DNA from: Giesbergeria sp.
Lineage (GTDB): Bacteria; Pseudomonadota; Gammaproteobacteria; Burkholderiales; Burkholderiaceae_C
NCBI GenBank assembly: GCA_017987055.1
Contig: JAGNUJ010000004.1
Span: 1-28,733, forward strand
Reading direction: 5' to 3'
Length of the DNA: 28,733 nucleotides
Made by a program: the position numbers and the translations under genes. The notes beneath the pieces were generated by a model, which was given only the letters and a program-made list of their open reading frames with translations, was not told the origin of the DNA and searched no databases. Positions 7,293-15,276 of this stretch are shown in pieces (the first letter of the stretch is position 1; every line of letters begins with the position of its first letter).

Positions 7293-8750
7293 ATGCTTTA
7301 CCAGATTTACGAAACTCAGCGCTCTTTAATGGAGCCTTTTGCCGACTTCGCTCAAGCTGCGGCTAAGTTGTACGGCAACTCAATGTTTCCCTTGAGCAAG
7401 ACGCCGCTGTCGCAGCGTATTTCTGCCGGCTACGATCTGGCGTATCGCTTAGGCAAAGGTTATGAAAAGCCGGTGTTTGGCATTACCACGGTGGATGTGG
7501 ACGGCGTCGGCGTTGCTATCCATGAGCGCATTGAGCTGGAAAAGCCTTTTTGCGAGCTGCGTCGCTTTAAGCGCTTCTCGGACGACACCACCACGCTGAA
7601 CAAGCTGAAAAATCAGCCTGTCGTACTGGTGGTGGCTCCCCTGTCGGGCCACTACGCCACGCTGCTGCGCGATACCGTGCGCACCATGCTCAAAGACCAC
7701 AAGGTCTACATCACCGACTGGAAGAATGCCCGCTTGGTGCCACTGTCCGAGGGCGAGTTTCACTTGGACGACTACGTTAACTACGTTCAAGAGTTCATTC
7801 GCCACCTGCAAGGCAAATATGGCAATTGCCACGTGATCAGTGTGTGCCAGCCGACGGTGCCGGTGCTGGCCGCTGTGTCGCTGATGGCCAGCCGCGGTGA
7901 GACTACGCCGCTGACCATGACCATGATGGGCGGCCCGATTGATGCACGTCGCTCGCCGACCGAGGTCAACACCTTGGCCTCAACGCGCAGCTACGAGTGG
8001 TTTGAGAAGAACGTTATCTTCTCAGTACCTGATAGCTTTCCCGGTGCCGGTCGCCGTGTGTACCCCGGCTTTTTACAATACACAGGCTTTGTGGCGATGA
8101 ACCCCGATCGCCACGCCACCAACCACTACGACTATTTTCAAGACCTGATCAAAGGCGATGGCGCCAGCACCGAGGCGCACCGCAAGTTCTACGATGAGTA
8201 CAACGCTGTGCTCGATATGGACGCGCATTACTATTTAGAAACCATCAAAACGGTGTTCCAAGACTACTCGTTGATGAACCACTCTTGGGATGTGCGCGCA
8301 CCCGACGGATCGCTTGAGCGTGTGCGCCCACAAGACATCACCACCACCGCATTGCTGACGGTGGAAGGCGAGTTGGACGACATCTCCGGCCCAGGTCAGA
8401 CGTACGCGGCACACGACTTGTGTTGCAACTTGATCAATAAAGAGCGTAGCCACTTAGAAGCCGCCGGCGCTGGCCACTATGGCATTTTCAGTGGCCGCCG
8501 CTGGCGCGAAAACGTCTATCCAACGGTGCGCCAGTTCATTTTGGAGAACAACGTCGTAGCTACTGCTGCCAATACTGCTACCGCAGCTAAAGCTGCTGAA
8601 GCTGTAGCTGAGGCAGTGGCTCCTGCAGCGCCAGTGACAGGTGCAGCAGACAGCGCACCAGCGCCAGAGGCCAAAGAAGGCCAGCGTGTGGCAGCAGTGA
8701 CTGCTGCCGCACCCCTGACCAAAGGTCGCCGCCGCAACCATAAGTCTTAA
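7293..8750 (+). CDS. phaZ: intracellular polyhydroxyalkanoate depolymerase
   Basis: This 485-residue alpha/beta hydrolase degrades stored poly(3-hydroxybutyrate) granules in the cytoplasm. The N-terminus MLYQIYETQRSLMEPF, the segment VVLVVAPLSGHYATLLRDT and VYITDWKNARLVP are typical of the Ralstonia-type PhaZ. The nucleophile is a cysteine in SVCQPTVPVLAA (Cys185), as known for PhaZa1 of R. eutropha. The acid and histidine probably lie in VEGELDDISGPGQT and GAGHYGIFSGRRW. Family members end near residue 420, but this one continues for about 65 residues of Ala-rich sequence with lysines, ending KGRRRNHKS. That tail resembles the basic Ala-rich tails of some granule-associated proteins. The AAGG at 7282-7285 supports the start. 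The rnfB-like gene follows after 9 bp, so the two may be cotranscribed. The phaCAB genes are 6.5 kb away. Confidence 0.93.
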   Translation: MLYQIYETQRSLMEPFADFAQAAAKLYGNSMFPLSKTPLSQRISAGYDLAYRLGKGYEKPVFGITTVDVDGVGVAIHERIELEKPFCELRRFKRFSDDTTTLNKLKNQPVVLVVAPLSGHYATLLRDTVRTMLKDHKVYITDWKNARLVPLSEGEFHLDDYVNYVQEFIRHLQGKYGNCHVISVCQPTVPVLAAVSLMASRGETTPLTMTMMGGPIDARRSPTEVNTLASTRSYEWFEKNVIFSVPDSFPGAGRRVYPGFLQYTGFVAMNPDRHATNHYDYFQDLIKGDGASTEAHRKFYDEYNAVLDMDAHYYLETIKTVFQDYSLMNHSWDVRAPDGSLERVRPQDITTTALLTVEGELDDISGPGQTYAAHDLCCNLINKERSHLEAAGAGHYGIFSGRRWRENVYPTVRQFILENNVVATAANTATAAKAAEAVAEAVAPAAPVTGAADSAPAPEAKEGQRVAAVTAAAPLTKGRRRNHKS

Positions 8751-8759
8751 GTTCTGGCA

Positions 8760-9365
8760 TTGCATTTGGTTGAACTAGCGGCACGCATTGATGCCGCCCT
8801 GCCGCAGACGCAATGCACGCGCTGCGGCTTTTCTGATTGTGCGCACTACGCACAGGCGCTAGCCCAAGGTAGGGCAGGTATTGACCAGTGTCCGCCCGGC
8901 GGTGAAGAGGGTATTGCCCGCTTGGCTGCCATTACTGGGCAGGCGGTGCGCCCACTCAATCCGCTACACGGCGCAGAAACTGCGCGTACGCTGGCGCTGA
9001 TTGACGAAGACTGGTGTATTGGCTGCACTTTATGCATACAAGCCTGCCCTACCGACGCCATTTTGGGTGCCAACAAGCTGATGCACACTGTCATTGCCGC
9101 GCATTGCACCGGTTGCGAGCTGTGTATTCCAGTGTGTCCGGTCGATTGCATTGCGCTGCTTAACGTCAGCGGCGCAGCCTCGGGCTGGGCGGCATGGTCA
9201 CCCGCGCAGGCACAGCACGCGCGCCAGCGCTATTTACAGCGCCAATCGCGTTTGGCGCTGTCCGAGCCTCGGCCAGAAGCGCTAGAAAATACCAGCGCAC
9301 TGGGCGATAAAAAATCGGTCATTGCAGCTGCTTTGGCGCGCGCCCGCGCACAGCGCGAGCGTTGA
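8760..9365 (+). CDS. rnfB: RnfB-like electron-transport iron-sulfur protein (RnfB/RsxB family)
   Basis: The 201-residue soluble protein has a Fer4_8-type N-terminal cluster (CTRCGFSDC, then a later Cys in QCPPGGEEGI). Two ferredoxin 4Fe-4S motifs follow, CIGCTLCIQACPTDAI and CTGCELCIPVCPVDCI. This matches the betaproteobacterial RnfB/RsxB-type protein that lacks the membrane anchor of classical RnfB. No other rnf genes are near, so it probably acts as a stand-alone electron carrier. The start is uncertain. The first codons after the phaZ stop are TTG 8760 and TTG 8766, and there is no ATG before the conserved LAARIDAALPQTQC. The C-terminal 60 residues are variable. The 9-bp gap suggests transcription with phaZ. 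Confidence 0.8.
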   Translation: MHLVELAARIDAALPQTQCTRCGFSDCAHYAQALAQGRAGIDQCPPGGEEGIARLAAITGQAVRPLNPLHGAETARTLALIDEDWCIGCTLCIQACPTDAILGANKLMHTVIAAHCTGCELCIPVCPVDCIALLNVSGAASGWAAWSPAQAQHARQRYLQRQSRLALSEPRPEALENTSALGDKKSVIAAALARARAQRER

Positions 9366-9415
9366 TCATTGCCCTGTACTGGGGGCAAGGCAGGCATCCG
9401 TGATAATCGCGTCCC

Positions 9416-9466
9416 ATGAACCGCGCTAGCCCAAGCACACAGACCTTAACCAGAGACACACCATGA
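9416..9466 (+). CDS. possible 16-codon leader ORF coupled to the pilU-like gene
   Basis: An ATG at 9416 opens [16 protein letters not shown] and ends in a TGA that overlaps the ATG of the next gene (ATGA at 9463-9466). A GATAAT box 9 bp before this ATG resembles those ahead of dusA and the CHASE-GGDEF-EAL gene. It may be a short leader that delivers ribosomes to the downstream start, or simply untranslated sequence. Confidence 0.3.
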   Translation: MNRASPSTQTLTRDTP

Positions 9467-10632
9467 GCACAATGGAGCGCATTTTGCGCCTGATGGCTGA
9501 AAAAAAGGCCTCAGACGTTTATTTGTCGGCGAATGCGCCTGCACTCATCAAAATCAACGGCGAGTGTGTGCCGATCAATAACCAAATCTTGCCGCCCGAT
9601 GCACCGCGCAACCTGCTGTCTGAGGTGGTACCGCCCGAACGTATCGAGGAGCTGGAAGAAACCGGCGAGCTCAACATGGGTGTGCCGATTAAAAATGTTG
9701 GGCGCTTTCGTGTCAGCGCGATGCGCCAGCGCGGCACCTATGCGGTGGTGATTCGCTTTATCTCGCAAGACATTCCCAGCTTAGACAGCCTGAACCTGCC
9801 GCCCATCTTGGGCGACCTGATTTTGGAAAAGCGCGGTTTAGTGTTAGTCGTCGGTGCCACTGGATCGGGTAAATCGACCACGCTGGCAGCGATGATCGAC
9901 CGGCGCAACGGCCTGCAAACGGGCCATGTGCTGACCATCGAAGATCCGGTGGAGTTTCAGTTCAGAAACAAGAAATCCATCATTAACCAGCGCGAAATTG
10001 GCAGCGACACGCAGTCGCTGCAAATGGCGCTGAAAAACGCTCTGCGCCAAGCGCCTGACGTAATCTTGATTGGTGAAATTCGCGATCGTGAAACCATGTC
10101 GGCTGCTATTGCCTACGCGCAGTCAGGACACCTGTGTTTGGCTACGCTGCACGCCAACAACAGCTACCAAGCGCTCAACCGCATCTTGAGCTTCTACCCG
10201 GTCGAGGTGCGCGCCACCATGCTGGGCGATTTGTCTTCGGCGCTCAAAGCCATCATCTCGCAGCGCTTAGTGCGCACGGCCAGCGGCGAGCGCGTGCCAG
10301 CGGTGGAGGTGCTGCTCAATACCAAGCTGATTTCAGAGTTGATTGAAAAAAGCGATTTTTCTGGTGTGCGCGAGGCGATGGAAAAATCGATGGCCGAAGG
10401 ATCGCAAACCTTTGAAGAAGACTTGGCGCGCTTGATCATGCAAAACCGCATTGATCGCAAGGAAGGTTTGGCCTACGCCGATTCGCCGACCAACTTGATG
10501 TGGCGGCTGCAAAACGACTTTTCGCTGGCGGCCAATGCGGCCAAGGCCAACCAAGCGGCGCAAAACGAGAAAGCCCAAGACGAAGAACCCTCGTTCACTG
10601 AAATTGTCCTCGACGTTAAGTCAGGCACCTGA
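9463..10632 (+). CDS. pilU: PilT/PilU-family type IV pilus retraction ATPase, PilU-like
   Basis: This is a 389-residue cytoplasmic hexameric ATPase that powers pilus retraction for twitching. The N-terminal domain begins [21 protein letters not shown] with [12 protein letters not shown], the PilU-like version. The Walker A motif GATGSGKST lies at 131-139. It is followed by the Asp box [10 protein letters not shown], Walker [12 protein letters not shown] and the His box [12 protein letters not shown]. The C-terminal tail (about 345-389) is Ala/Asn-rich and then acidic, as in many PilU proteins. The pilT partner that usually accompanies it is not in the window. dapE starts 7 bp after the stop, so they are probably cotranscribed. 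PilU versus a PilT paralogue is decided only on the N-terminus, so the symbol carries some uncertainty. Confidence 0.88.
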   Translation: MSTMERILRLMAEKKASDVYLSANAPALIKINGECVPINNQILPPDAPRNLLSEVVPPERIEELEETGELNMGVPIKNVGRFRVSAMRQRGTYAVVIRFISQDIPSLDSLNLPPILGDLILEKRGLVLVVGATGSGKSTTLAAMIDRRNGLQTGHVLTIEDPVEFQFRNKKSIINQREIGSDTQSLQMALKNALRQAPDVILIGEIRDRETMSAAIAYAQSGHLCLATLHANNSYQALNRILSFYPVEVRATMLGDLSSALKAIISQRLVRTASGERVPAVEVLLNTKLISELIEKSDFSGVREAMEKSMAEGSQTFEEDLARLIMQNRIDRKEGLAYADSPTNLMWRLQNDFSLAANAAKANQAAQNEKAQDEEPSFTEIVLDVKSGT

Positions 10633-10639
10633 TTTTCTG

Positions 10640-11866
10640 ATGTCACGTACTTTGACACTGGCTGAACAGCTAATTTCCTGCCCCTCCGTTGTGCCCGATA
10701 CGCCTGATGGTGCAGCTTGCTTGCCTTTGCTGGCGGCACACTTGAAGACGCTGGGTTTTGTTTGCGACACCATAGACAGCATTCCAGCCACCTTGCGCAG
10801 CCTAGGCGATTTAGGTACTTTAAGGGCTGGTAATTTATGGGCTAAATGGACTGCAGCCCAACAACATCAAGCGCTAGCAGCTATTAAAACAATAGTGTTT
10901 TCCGGCCACACCAAGCTGCTGCCGACCGGGCCGCTGGCGCAGTGGCGCAGCCCGCCGTTCACGCCCACCCAGCGCAATGGCAAGCTGTATGGGCGCGGCG
11001 CTAGCGGTATGAAAACCTCGATTGCTGCCTTTGTTGTCGCTGTGGAAGAGTTTTTGGCCACTACACCCGAGCCGCTCCTGAACATTGCCGTACTGCTCAC
11101 GGGCGACGATGAACATGCTTTGGCTGACAGCACCAAAGTCAAGCCAATGATTGAGCAACTCAAGGCGCGCGGCGAGCGGCTGGACTATTGCATCGTTGGC
11201 GAGCCTACAGCGGTCAAGCGCACAGGCGACATGATTAAACATGGTCGGCGCGGCACACTCAGCGGCGCGCTCACTGTGCGCGGCGTGCAGGGCCACATTG
11301 CCTATCCGCAGCTGGCGCGCAACCCCATCCACGAGGCCATGCCCGCCTTAGTCGAGCTGGCCAACACGGTGTGGGACCGAGGCGATGCGTTTTTTCAGCC
11401 CACCAGCTGGCAAATAAGCAACATCCACGGCGGCACCGGCGCTGGCAATCAGATTCCGGGCGACGTCAGCATTGATTTCAACTTTCGCTTCAGCACCGCG
11501 TCCAGCGCTGAAGGGCTTAAACAGCGTGTCCATGCAGTGCTGGACCGACACAGCTTGGAATATGCCTTGCAGTGGACGCTGGGCGGCCAGCCGTTTCTGA
11601 CTTCGCCGGGCGAATTGGTCGCTGCCATGCAGCAAGCTATTGCCGCCGAGACAGGATTGACCACCGAGTTATCCACCAGCGGCGGCACCAGCGACGGGCG
11701 CTTTATCGCCACTTTGTGCCCCCAAGTCATTGAGTGCGGTCCGCCCCATGCGGACTGCCACCAAATTGATGAGCACATCGCCATTGCCGATATTGAGCCA
11801 CTGAAAAACATTTACCGCCGTACCCTTGAAAATCTCCATGCGCAAGCATTAGCGACACAGGCATGA
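10640..11866 (+). CDS. dapE: DapE-family succinyl-diaminopimelate desuccinylase with degenerate active site
   Basis: By fold and length (408 residues) this is DapE, the dizinc peptidase-like enzyme that frees LL-diaminopimelate for lysine and peptidoglycan synthesis. Later segments match well: [63 protein letters not shown]. The catalytic core does not. GHTDVVPTG reads GHTKLLPTG (Lys92 for the catalytic Asp, His90 kept). GASDMK reads GASGMK (Gly123 for the metal-bridging Asp). SDEEG reads GDDEH (Asp157 for the general-base Glu). Glu158, Glu188 and His374 remain. Just before His90 a dispersed repeat copy (about 10840-10898) is translated in frame. The start ATG 10640 is 7 bp after pilU, and the stop overlaps the prmB start. 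The enzyme is probably inactive or repurposed. A second dapE elsewhere would then be needed. Confidence 0.85.
   Translation: MSRTLTLAEQLISCPSVVPDTPDGAACLPLLAAHLKTLGFVCDTIDSIPATLRSLGDLGTLRAGNLWAKWTAAQQHQALAAIKTIVFSGHTKLLPTGPLAQWRSPPFTPTQRNGKLYGRGASGMKTSIAAFVVAVEEFLATTPEPLLNIAVLLTGDDEHALADSTKVKPMIEQLKARGERLDYCIVGEPTAVKRTGDMIKHGRRGTLSGALTVRGVQGHIAYPQLARNPIHEAMPALVELANTVWDRGDAFFQPTSWQISNIHGGTGAGNQIPGDVSIDFNFRFSTASSAEGLKQRVHAVLDRHSLEYALQWTLGGQPFLTSPGELVAAMQQAIAAETGLTTELSTSGGTSDGRFIATLCPQVIECGPPHADCHQIDEHIAIADIEPLKNIYRRTLENLHAQALATQA
10840..10898 (-). repeat. dispersed repeat, short form, inside dapE
   Basis: Read on the minus strand this is TTTTAATAGCTGCTAGCGCT followed by a spacer and GGGCTGCAGTCC, matching the family. 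In dapE it is read on the opposite strand, without breaking the frame, and gives QALAAIKT. Compare QALSAIKS at the pgeF copy. Confidence 0.8.
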
Positions 11867-12798
11867 GCACACCTCCCCACACACCCCCAACTTCTACTTT
11901 GCAAGGCGATACCGTCGGCGAACTGATCGCCTCGGGCGCGCAGTGGTTGCAAAGCGCTGGCATCGCTTTTGGCCACGGCACCACCAATGCCGATGACGAA
12001 GCCGCATGGCTGGTGCTGTGGCGCTTAGGTTTGCCGCTGGATGCGCCGCTGGGCGACGATATAGATTCAGTAGAAAATCAGGCTGTAACGCCGGCTGGGC
12101 GTGCGCTAGTAGCTACACTTTTTGAAGAGCGTATCAGCACGCGCAAGCCTGCCGCCTACCTGACGCGCGAGGCATGGCTACAGGGCGTATCGTTTTATGT
12201 CGATGAGCGCACCATCGTGCCGCGCAGCCTGATTGCGGAGCTGATTGCCAATGGCGGCTTTGACGACTGGCTAGGCGAGCACACCCAGCAGGTGCTCGAT
12301 TTATGCACTGGCAACGCCAGCTTGGCAGTGCTGTCAGCGTTGGCGTGGCCCGAAGTGCAAATCACCGGCGCTGATATTTGCCCCAATGCGCTGGCTGTGG
12401 CACAAATCAACGTTGAGCGCCACCAGCTGCAAGAGCGCATTACCCTGCAACACAGCGACGGCTTGGCCGCGCTGCCCGGGCCGTGGGACTTGATCATTTG
12501 CAATCCGCCTTATGTCAATGCCAGTAGCATGGCTGCGCTGGCACCCGAATACCGCGCCGAGCCGGTGCTGGCGCTGGCCGGCGGCAGCGACGGCATGGAT
12601 TTCATCAGCCAATTGCTGCGCGACGCGCCCGCCCGGATGAGCCAAGACGCGGTATTAGTGCTCGAAATTGGCAATGAGCGGAAGTTTTTTGAAGCCCGTT
12701 TTGCACAATTGCCCGTCTTTTGGCTGGAAACGAGCGCGGGCGAAGACCAGGTTTTGCTGGTCACCCGTGAAGCACTCAGCGGCTTTTTCTCCATTTAA
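11863..12798 (+). CDS. prmB: 50S ribosomal protein L3 N5-glutamine methyltransferase PrmB
   Basis: This 311-residue SAM-dependent enzyme methylates a glutamine of ribosomal protein uL3. The N-terminal helical domain ends in [11 protein letters not shown] and [20 protein letters not shown], which is the PrmB form of the family (PrmC/HemK differs here). The SAM motif is [14 protein letters not shown] (146 onward; the usual GNGS is GNAS), followed by a possible ribose-binding GADICPNAL. The substrate-amide motif NPPY is at 214-217. The ATG overlaps the dapE stop (ATGA), so translation is probably coupled. Residues of about 68-88 are encoded by another copy of the dispersed repeat, lying between the N-terminal helices and the conserved core where family members vary. 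Function should be intact. Confidence 0.92.
   Translation: MSTPPHTPPTSTLQGDTVGELIASGAQWLQSAGIAFGHGTTNADDEAAWLVLWRLGLPLDAPLGDDIDSVENQAVTPAGRALVATLFEERISTRKPAAYLTREAWLQGVSFYVDERTIVPRSLIAELIANGGFDDWLGEHTQQVLDLCTGNASLAVLSALAWPEVQITGADICPNALAVAQINVERHQLQERITLQHSDGLAALPGPWDLIICNPPYVNASSMAALAPEYRAEPVLALAGGSDGMDFISQLLRDAPARMSQDAVLVLEIGNERKFFEARFAQLPVFWLETSAGEDQVLLVTREALSGFFSI
12071..12125 (-). repeat. dispersed repeat, short form, inside prmB
   Basis: On the minus strand it reads GTAGCTACTAGCGCACGCC, close to the intergenic copy at 21150. prmB reads it in the same orientation and frame as the dapE and pgeF copies (RALVATLF). The far half is more diverged. Confidence 0.65.
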
Positions 12799-12832
12799 TT
12801 TTCCGGCTTCATTTTTTGGCAGCACCCCGCTG

Positions 12833-12853
12833 CCTTGTACCTTGTACCTTGTA
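12833..12853 (+). repeat. three perfect tandem copies of CCTTGTA
   Basis: CCTTGTA is repeated three times without a gap between prmB and the ABC-F gene. It follows a small hairpin (GGCAGC/GCTGCC at 12818-12834). There is no obvious function, and it may be slippage-prone and alter leader spacing. Confidence 0.8.
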
Positions 12854-12886
12854 TCGCGTGCGCCACGCTGCGCACTTTAAGTTTCC

Positions 12887-14947
12887 ATGATTACTCTCAA
12901 AAACGTCATCTTGCGCCGCAGTGCCAAGGTGCTGCTCGACGGCGTCAACGCCACCATCAACCCCGGAGAAAACGTCGGCTTGGTCGGGCGCAATGGCGCT
13001 GGCAAATCCAGCCTGTTTGCGCTGTTCAACGGCACGCTGCACGAAGACGGCGGCAATTTCAACATTCCAGCGCAGTGGCGCATGGCGCAGGTGGCGCAAA
13101 ACATGCCCGAAACCGACGAGCCAGCGACCGACTTTGTTGTCGCTGGCGATACCCGTCTAGCCGAGCTAGAAGCCGCCTTGGCGCAAGCCGAAGCCGACGA
13201 CGATGGCATGGCGATTGCCCACGCCTACACCGACTTGGCTGACGCTGGCTCGCACGACGCCGTGCCGCGCGCACAAGCGCTGATTTTGGGCTTGGGCTTT
13301 AAGGTGTCAGAGCTGGACAAGCCGGTCAACAGCTTCTCGGGCGGCTGGCGGATGCGCTTGCAATTGGCGCGCGCGCTGATGGCGCCGTCCGACTTGTTGC
13401 TGCTGGACGAGCCGACCAACCACTTGGACTTGGACGCGCTGGTGTGGTTGGAGGCGTGGCTCAAGCGCTACACCGGCACAATGATTGTCATCAGCCACGA
13501 CCGTGAATTTTTGGATGCCATCACCAACGTCACGCTGCATATCGACAACGCGCAGCTGACGCGCTACGGCGGCAACTACAGCAAGTTTGAAGAGCTGCGC
13601 GCCCAGCAGCTAGAGCTGCAAAGCGCCAGTTTTGCCAAACAGCAGGACAAAATCGCCCACCTGCAAAAGTTCATTGACCGCTTTAAAGCCAAGGCCAGCA
13701 AGGCCAAGCAGGCGCAAAGCCGCGTCAAAGCCATTGAGCGCATGGAAAAAATCGCGCCCGTGCTGGCCGATGCCGACTTCACCTTTGAATTCAAAGAGCC
13801 GGCCAACTTGCCCAACCCGATGTTGGCCATTAGCGATGCCTCTTTTGGCTATGTGGCCGAAGATGGCAGCCAAAAAATCATTCTGCAAAACGTCAACCGC
13901 AGCGTGTTGGCGGGGCAGCGCATCGGCATTTTGGGTGCCAACGGTCAGGGTAAATCGACCTTGGTTAAGACCATTGCCCGCACTATGAGCGCACTGGCGG
14001 GCACGGTGACCGAAGGCAAAGGTCTGTCGATTGGCTACTTTGCCCAGCAAGAGCTGGACGTGCTGCGTCCACACGAAAACCCGTTGGAGCACATGGCACG
14101 CTTAGCACGCGAACTCGGCGCTAGCAGCCGCGAACCCAGCCGAGAGCAAGACTTGCGCAGCTATTTGGGCACCTTCAACTTCAGCGGCGACATGGTCAAG
14201 CAAAGCGTTGGCAGTATGAGCGGCGGTGAAAAAGCCCGCTTGGTGCTGGCGATGATTGTTTGGCAGCGCCCCAACTTGCTGCTGCTGGACGAGCCTACCA
14301 ACCACCTTGACTTGGCTACGCGCGAGGCGCTGTCAATGGCGCTGAACGATTTTGAAGGCACCGTCATGCTGGTCAGCCACGACCGCGCCCTGCTGCGCGC
14401 TGTATGCGATGAGTTCTGGATGGTCGGGCGCGGCGCGGTCGGCCCGTTTGATGGCGACTTGGATGCTTATCAGGTCTATCTGCTCGACGAAGCCAAACGC
14501 CAGCGCGAGTTGGCCAAGCTTGAAGCAGCGGCAGAAAGTTTGGCTGCAAAAAACGCAGCGGCTGCGCCTGCGGCTGTAGCTGCGGTTGCTTCTATTTCAA
14601 TAGCTGCTAGCGCACAATCCGTAAGGGCTACAGGCCAAAATGATGTAAAAAAAACCAGCAGCAGCGCTGAACAGCGCAAGCAAGAGGCCGCCTTGCGCCA
14701 GCAGCAGTTGGAGCGGTTGCGCCCACTCAAGCGCGAGTTGGAACAGGTGGATAAGCACATGGCGGCCTTGGCGACAGAAAGCACCGCGCTACACGAGCGT
14801 TTGGCACAAGCTACGCTGACTCCCGCCGACATCGCTGAAAGCGGCCGCCGCCTTAAAGCCATTGACGACGAGACAGCGGCGTTGGAAGAGCGCTGGCTGG
14901 AGTTGAATGAGCAGATAGAGGCAGCCGCCACAGAGAGTACGGTTTAA
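12887..14947 (+). CDS. ABC-F family ATPase (YheS/Uup-like, ribosome-associated)
   Basis: This 686-residue protein carries two ABC ATPase domains and no membrane part, typical of ABC-F factors that act on stalled or assembling ribosomes. Domain 1 has Walker A GRNGAGKS (34-41), signature NSFSGGWRMRLQLARAL and Walker B LLLLDEPTNHLDLD. A linker rich in Lys and Gln follows (about 240-310). Domain 2 has GANGQGKST (350-358), signature GSMSGGEKARL and LLLLDEPTNHLD. The C-terminal tail (about 545-686) has an Ala-rich hinge and then a coiled coil starting near QRKQEAALRQQQLERL. The hinge residues of about 568-586 (ISIAASAQSVRATG) come from a dispersed repeat copy. The pattern of domain 1 and the length suit the YheS group, though Uup is an alternative. 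It follows prmB by 88 bp and may be in the same transcript. Confidence 0.9.
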   Translation: MITLKNVILRRSAKVLLDGVNATINPGENVGLVGRNGAGKSSLFALFNGTLHEDGGNFNIPAQWRMAQVAQNMPETDEPATDFVVAGDTRLAELEAALAQAEADDDGMAIAHAYTDLADAGSHDAVPRAQALILGLGFKVSELDKPVNSFSGGWRMRLQLARALMAPSDLLLLDEPTNHLDLDALVWLEAWLKRYTGTMIVISHDREFLDAITNVTLHIDNAQLTRYGGNYSKFEELRAQQLELQSASFAKQQDKIAHLQKFIDRFKAKASKAKQAQSRVKAIERMEKIAPVLADADFTFEFKEPANLPNPMLAISDASFGYVAEDGSQKIILQNVNRSVLAGQRIGILGANGQGKSTLVKTIARTMSALAGTVTEGKGLSIGYFAQQELDVLRPHENPLEHMARLARELGASSREPSREQDLRSYLGTFNFSGDMVKQSVGSMSGGEKARLVLAMIVWQRPNLLLLDEPTNHLDLATREALSMALNDFEGTVMLVSHDRALLRAVCDEFWMVGRGAVGPFDGDLDAYQVYLLDEAKRQRELAKLEAAAESLAAKNAAAAPAAVAAVASISIAASAQSVRATGQNDVKKTSSSAEQRKQEAALRQQQLERLRPLKRELEQVDKHMAALATESTALHERLAQATLTPADIAESGRRLKAIDDETAALEERWLELNEQIEAAATESTV
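14590..14642 (+). repeat. dispersed repeat, short form, inside the ABC-F gene
   Basis: It reads TTTCAATAGCTGCTAGCGCA followed by a spacer and GGGCTACAGGCCAAAA, a good match to the family consensus. Unlike the dapE, prmB and pgeF copies it is read on the forward strand. It adds about 17 residues to a flexible Ala-rich hinge, leaving the frame open. Confidence 0.8.
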
Positions 14948-15041
14948 GCGGGATTGAATACTGTTACAGTTTTTTTGTGTTCTAGCTGTCAACGCCAGCA
15001 GCGGAGATTGCGTTGTAGCTTCATCACCGGAACTTATCCAT

Positions 15042-15125
15042 ATGACTACCATGAACACCACCATCATCTTGACCGCTTGGCCCGAAGACGAACGTGATCG
15101 CAAACGCGCTCCCGCTCGCTGCTGA
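15042..15125 (+). CDS. possible 27-residue small protein
   Basis: The ORF MTTMNTTIILTAWPEDERDR continues for 7 more residues, ending PARC, and stops 18 bp before a strong terminator. It is hydrophobic at first and charged afterwards. The lone position between the ABC-F gene and a terminator, and the good codon look, argue for a real transcript. No Shine-Dalgarno sequence is clear and I do not recognise the protein. It could equally be the untranslated tail of the ABC-F message. Confidence 0.3.
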   Translation: MTTMNTTIILTAWPEDERDRKRAPARC

Positions 15126-15142
15126 TACAGCGCCCCCAATAC

Positions 15143-15170
15143 TAAAAACCCGCAACTGCGGGTTTTTTAT
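15143..15170 (+). terminator. Rho-independent terminator after the ABC-F gene
   Basis: AAAACCCGCA pairs with TGCGGGTTTT and is followed by more T residues. It ends the plus-strand transcript from prmB/ABC-F or the small ORF. Confidence 0.85.
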
Positions 15171-15205
15171 TGGGTGCGAGATATTACTTAATCAACCTCC
15201 ACCCA

Positions 15206-15236
15206 CAAAAAAACCGCCTTTGAAAGGCGGTTTTTT
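15206..15236. terminator. bidirectional terminator at the end of the pha operon
   Basis: AAAACCGCCTTT and AAAGGCGGTTTT form a stem flanked by an A-run and a T-run, so it can work on both strands. It lies 41 bp past the phaB stop and most likely ends the phaCAB transcript. Confidence 0.85.
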
Positions 15237-15276
15237 AGCAGTTTAGCAGGCGCTGTGAGCGTAGCGCCTGAGTGCT

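Noticed and set aside
12818..12834. hairpin GGCAGC/GCTGCC considered as a prmB terminator
   Set aside because: The T-run lies before the stem on the plus strand and becomes an A-run after it on the minus strand, so neither direction forms a terminator.
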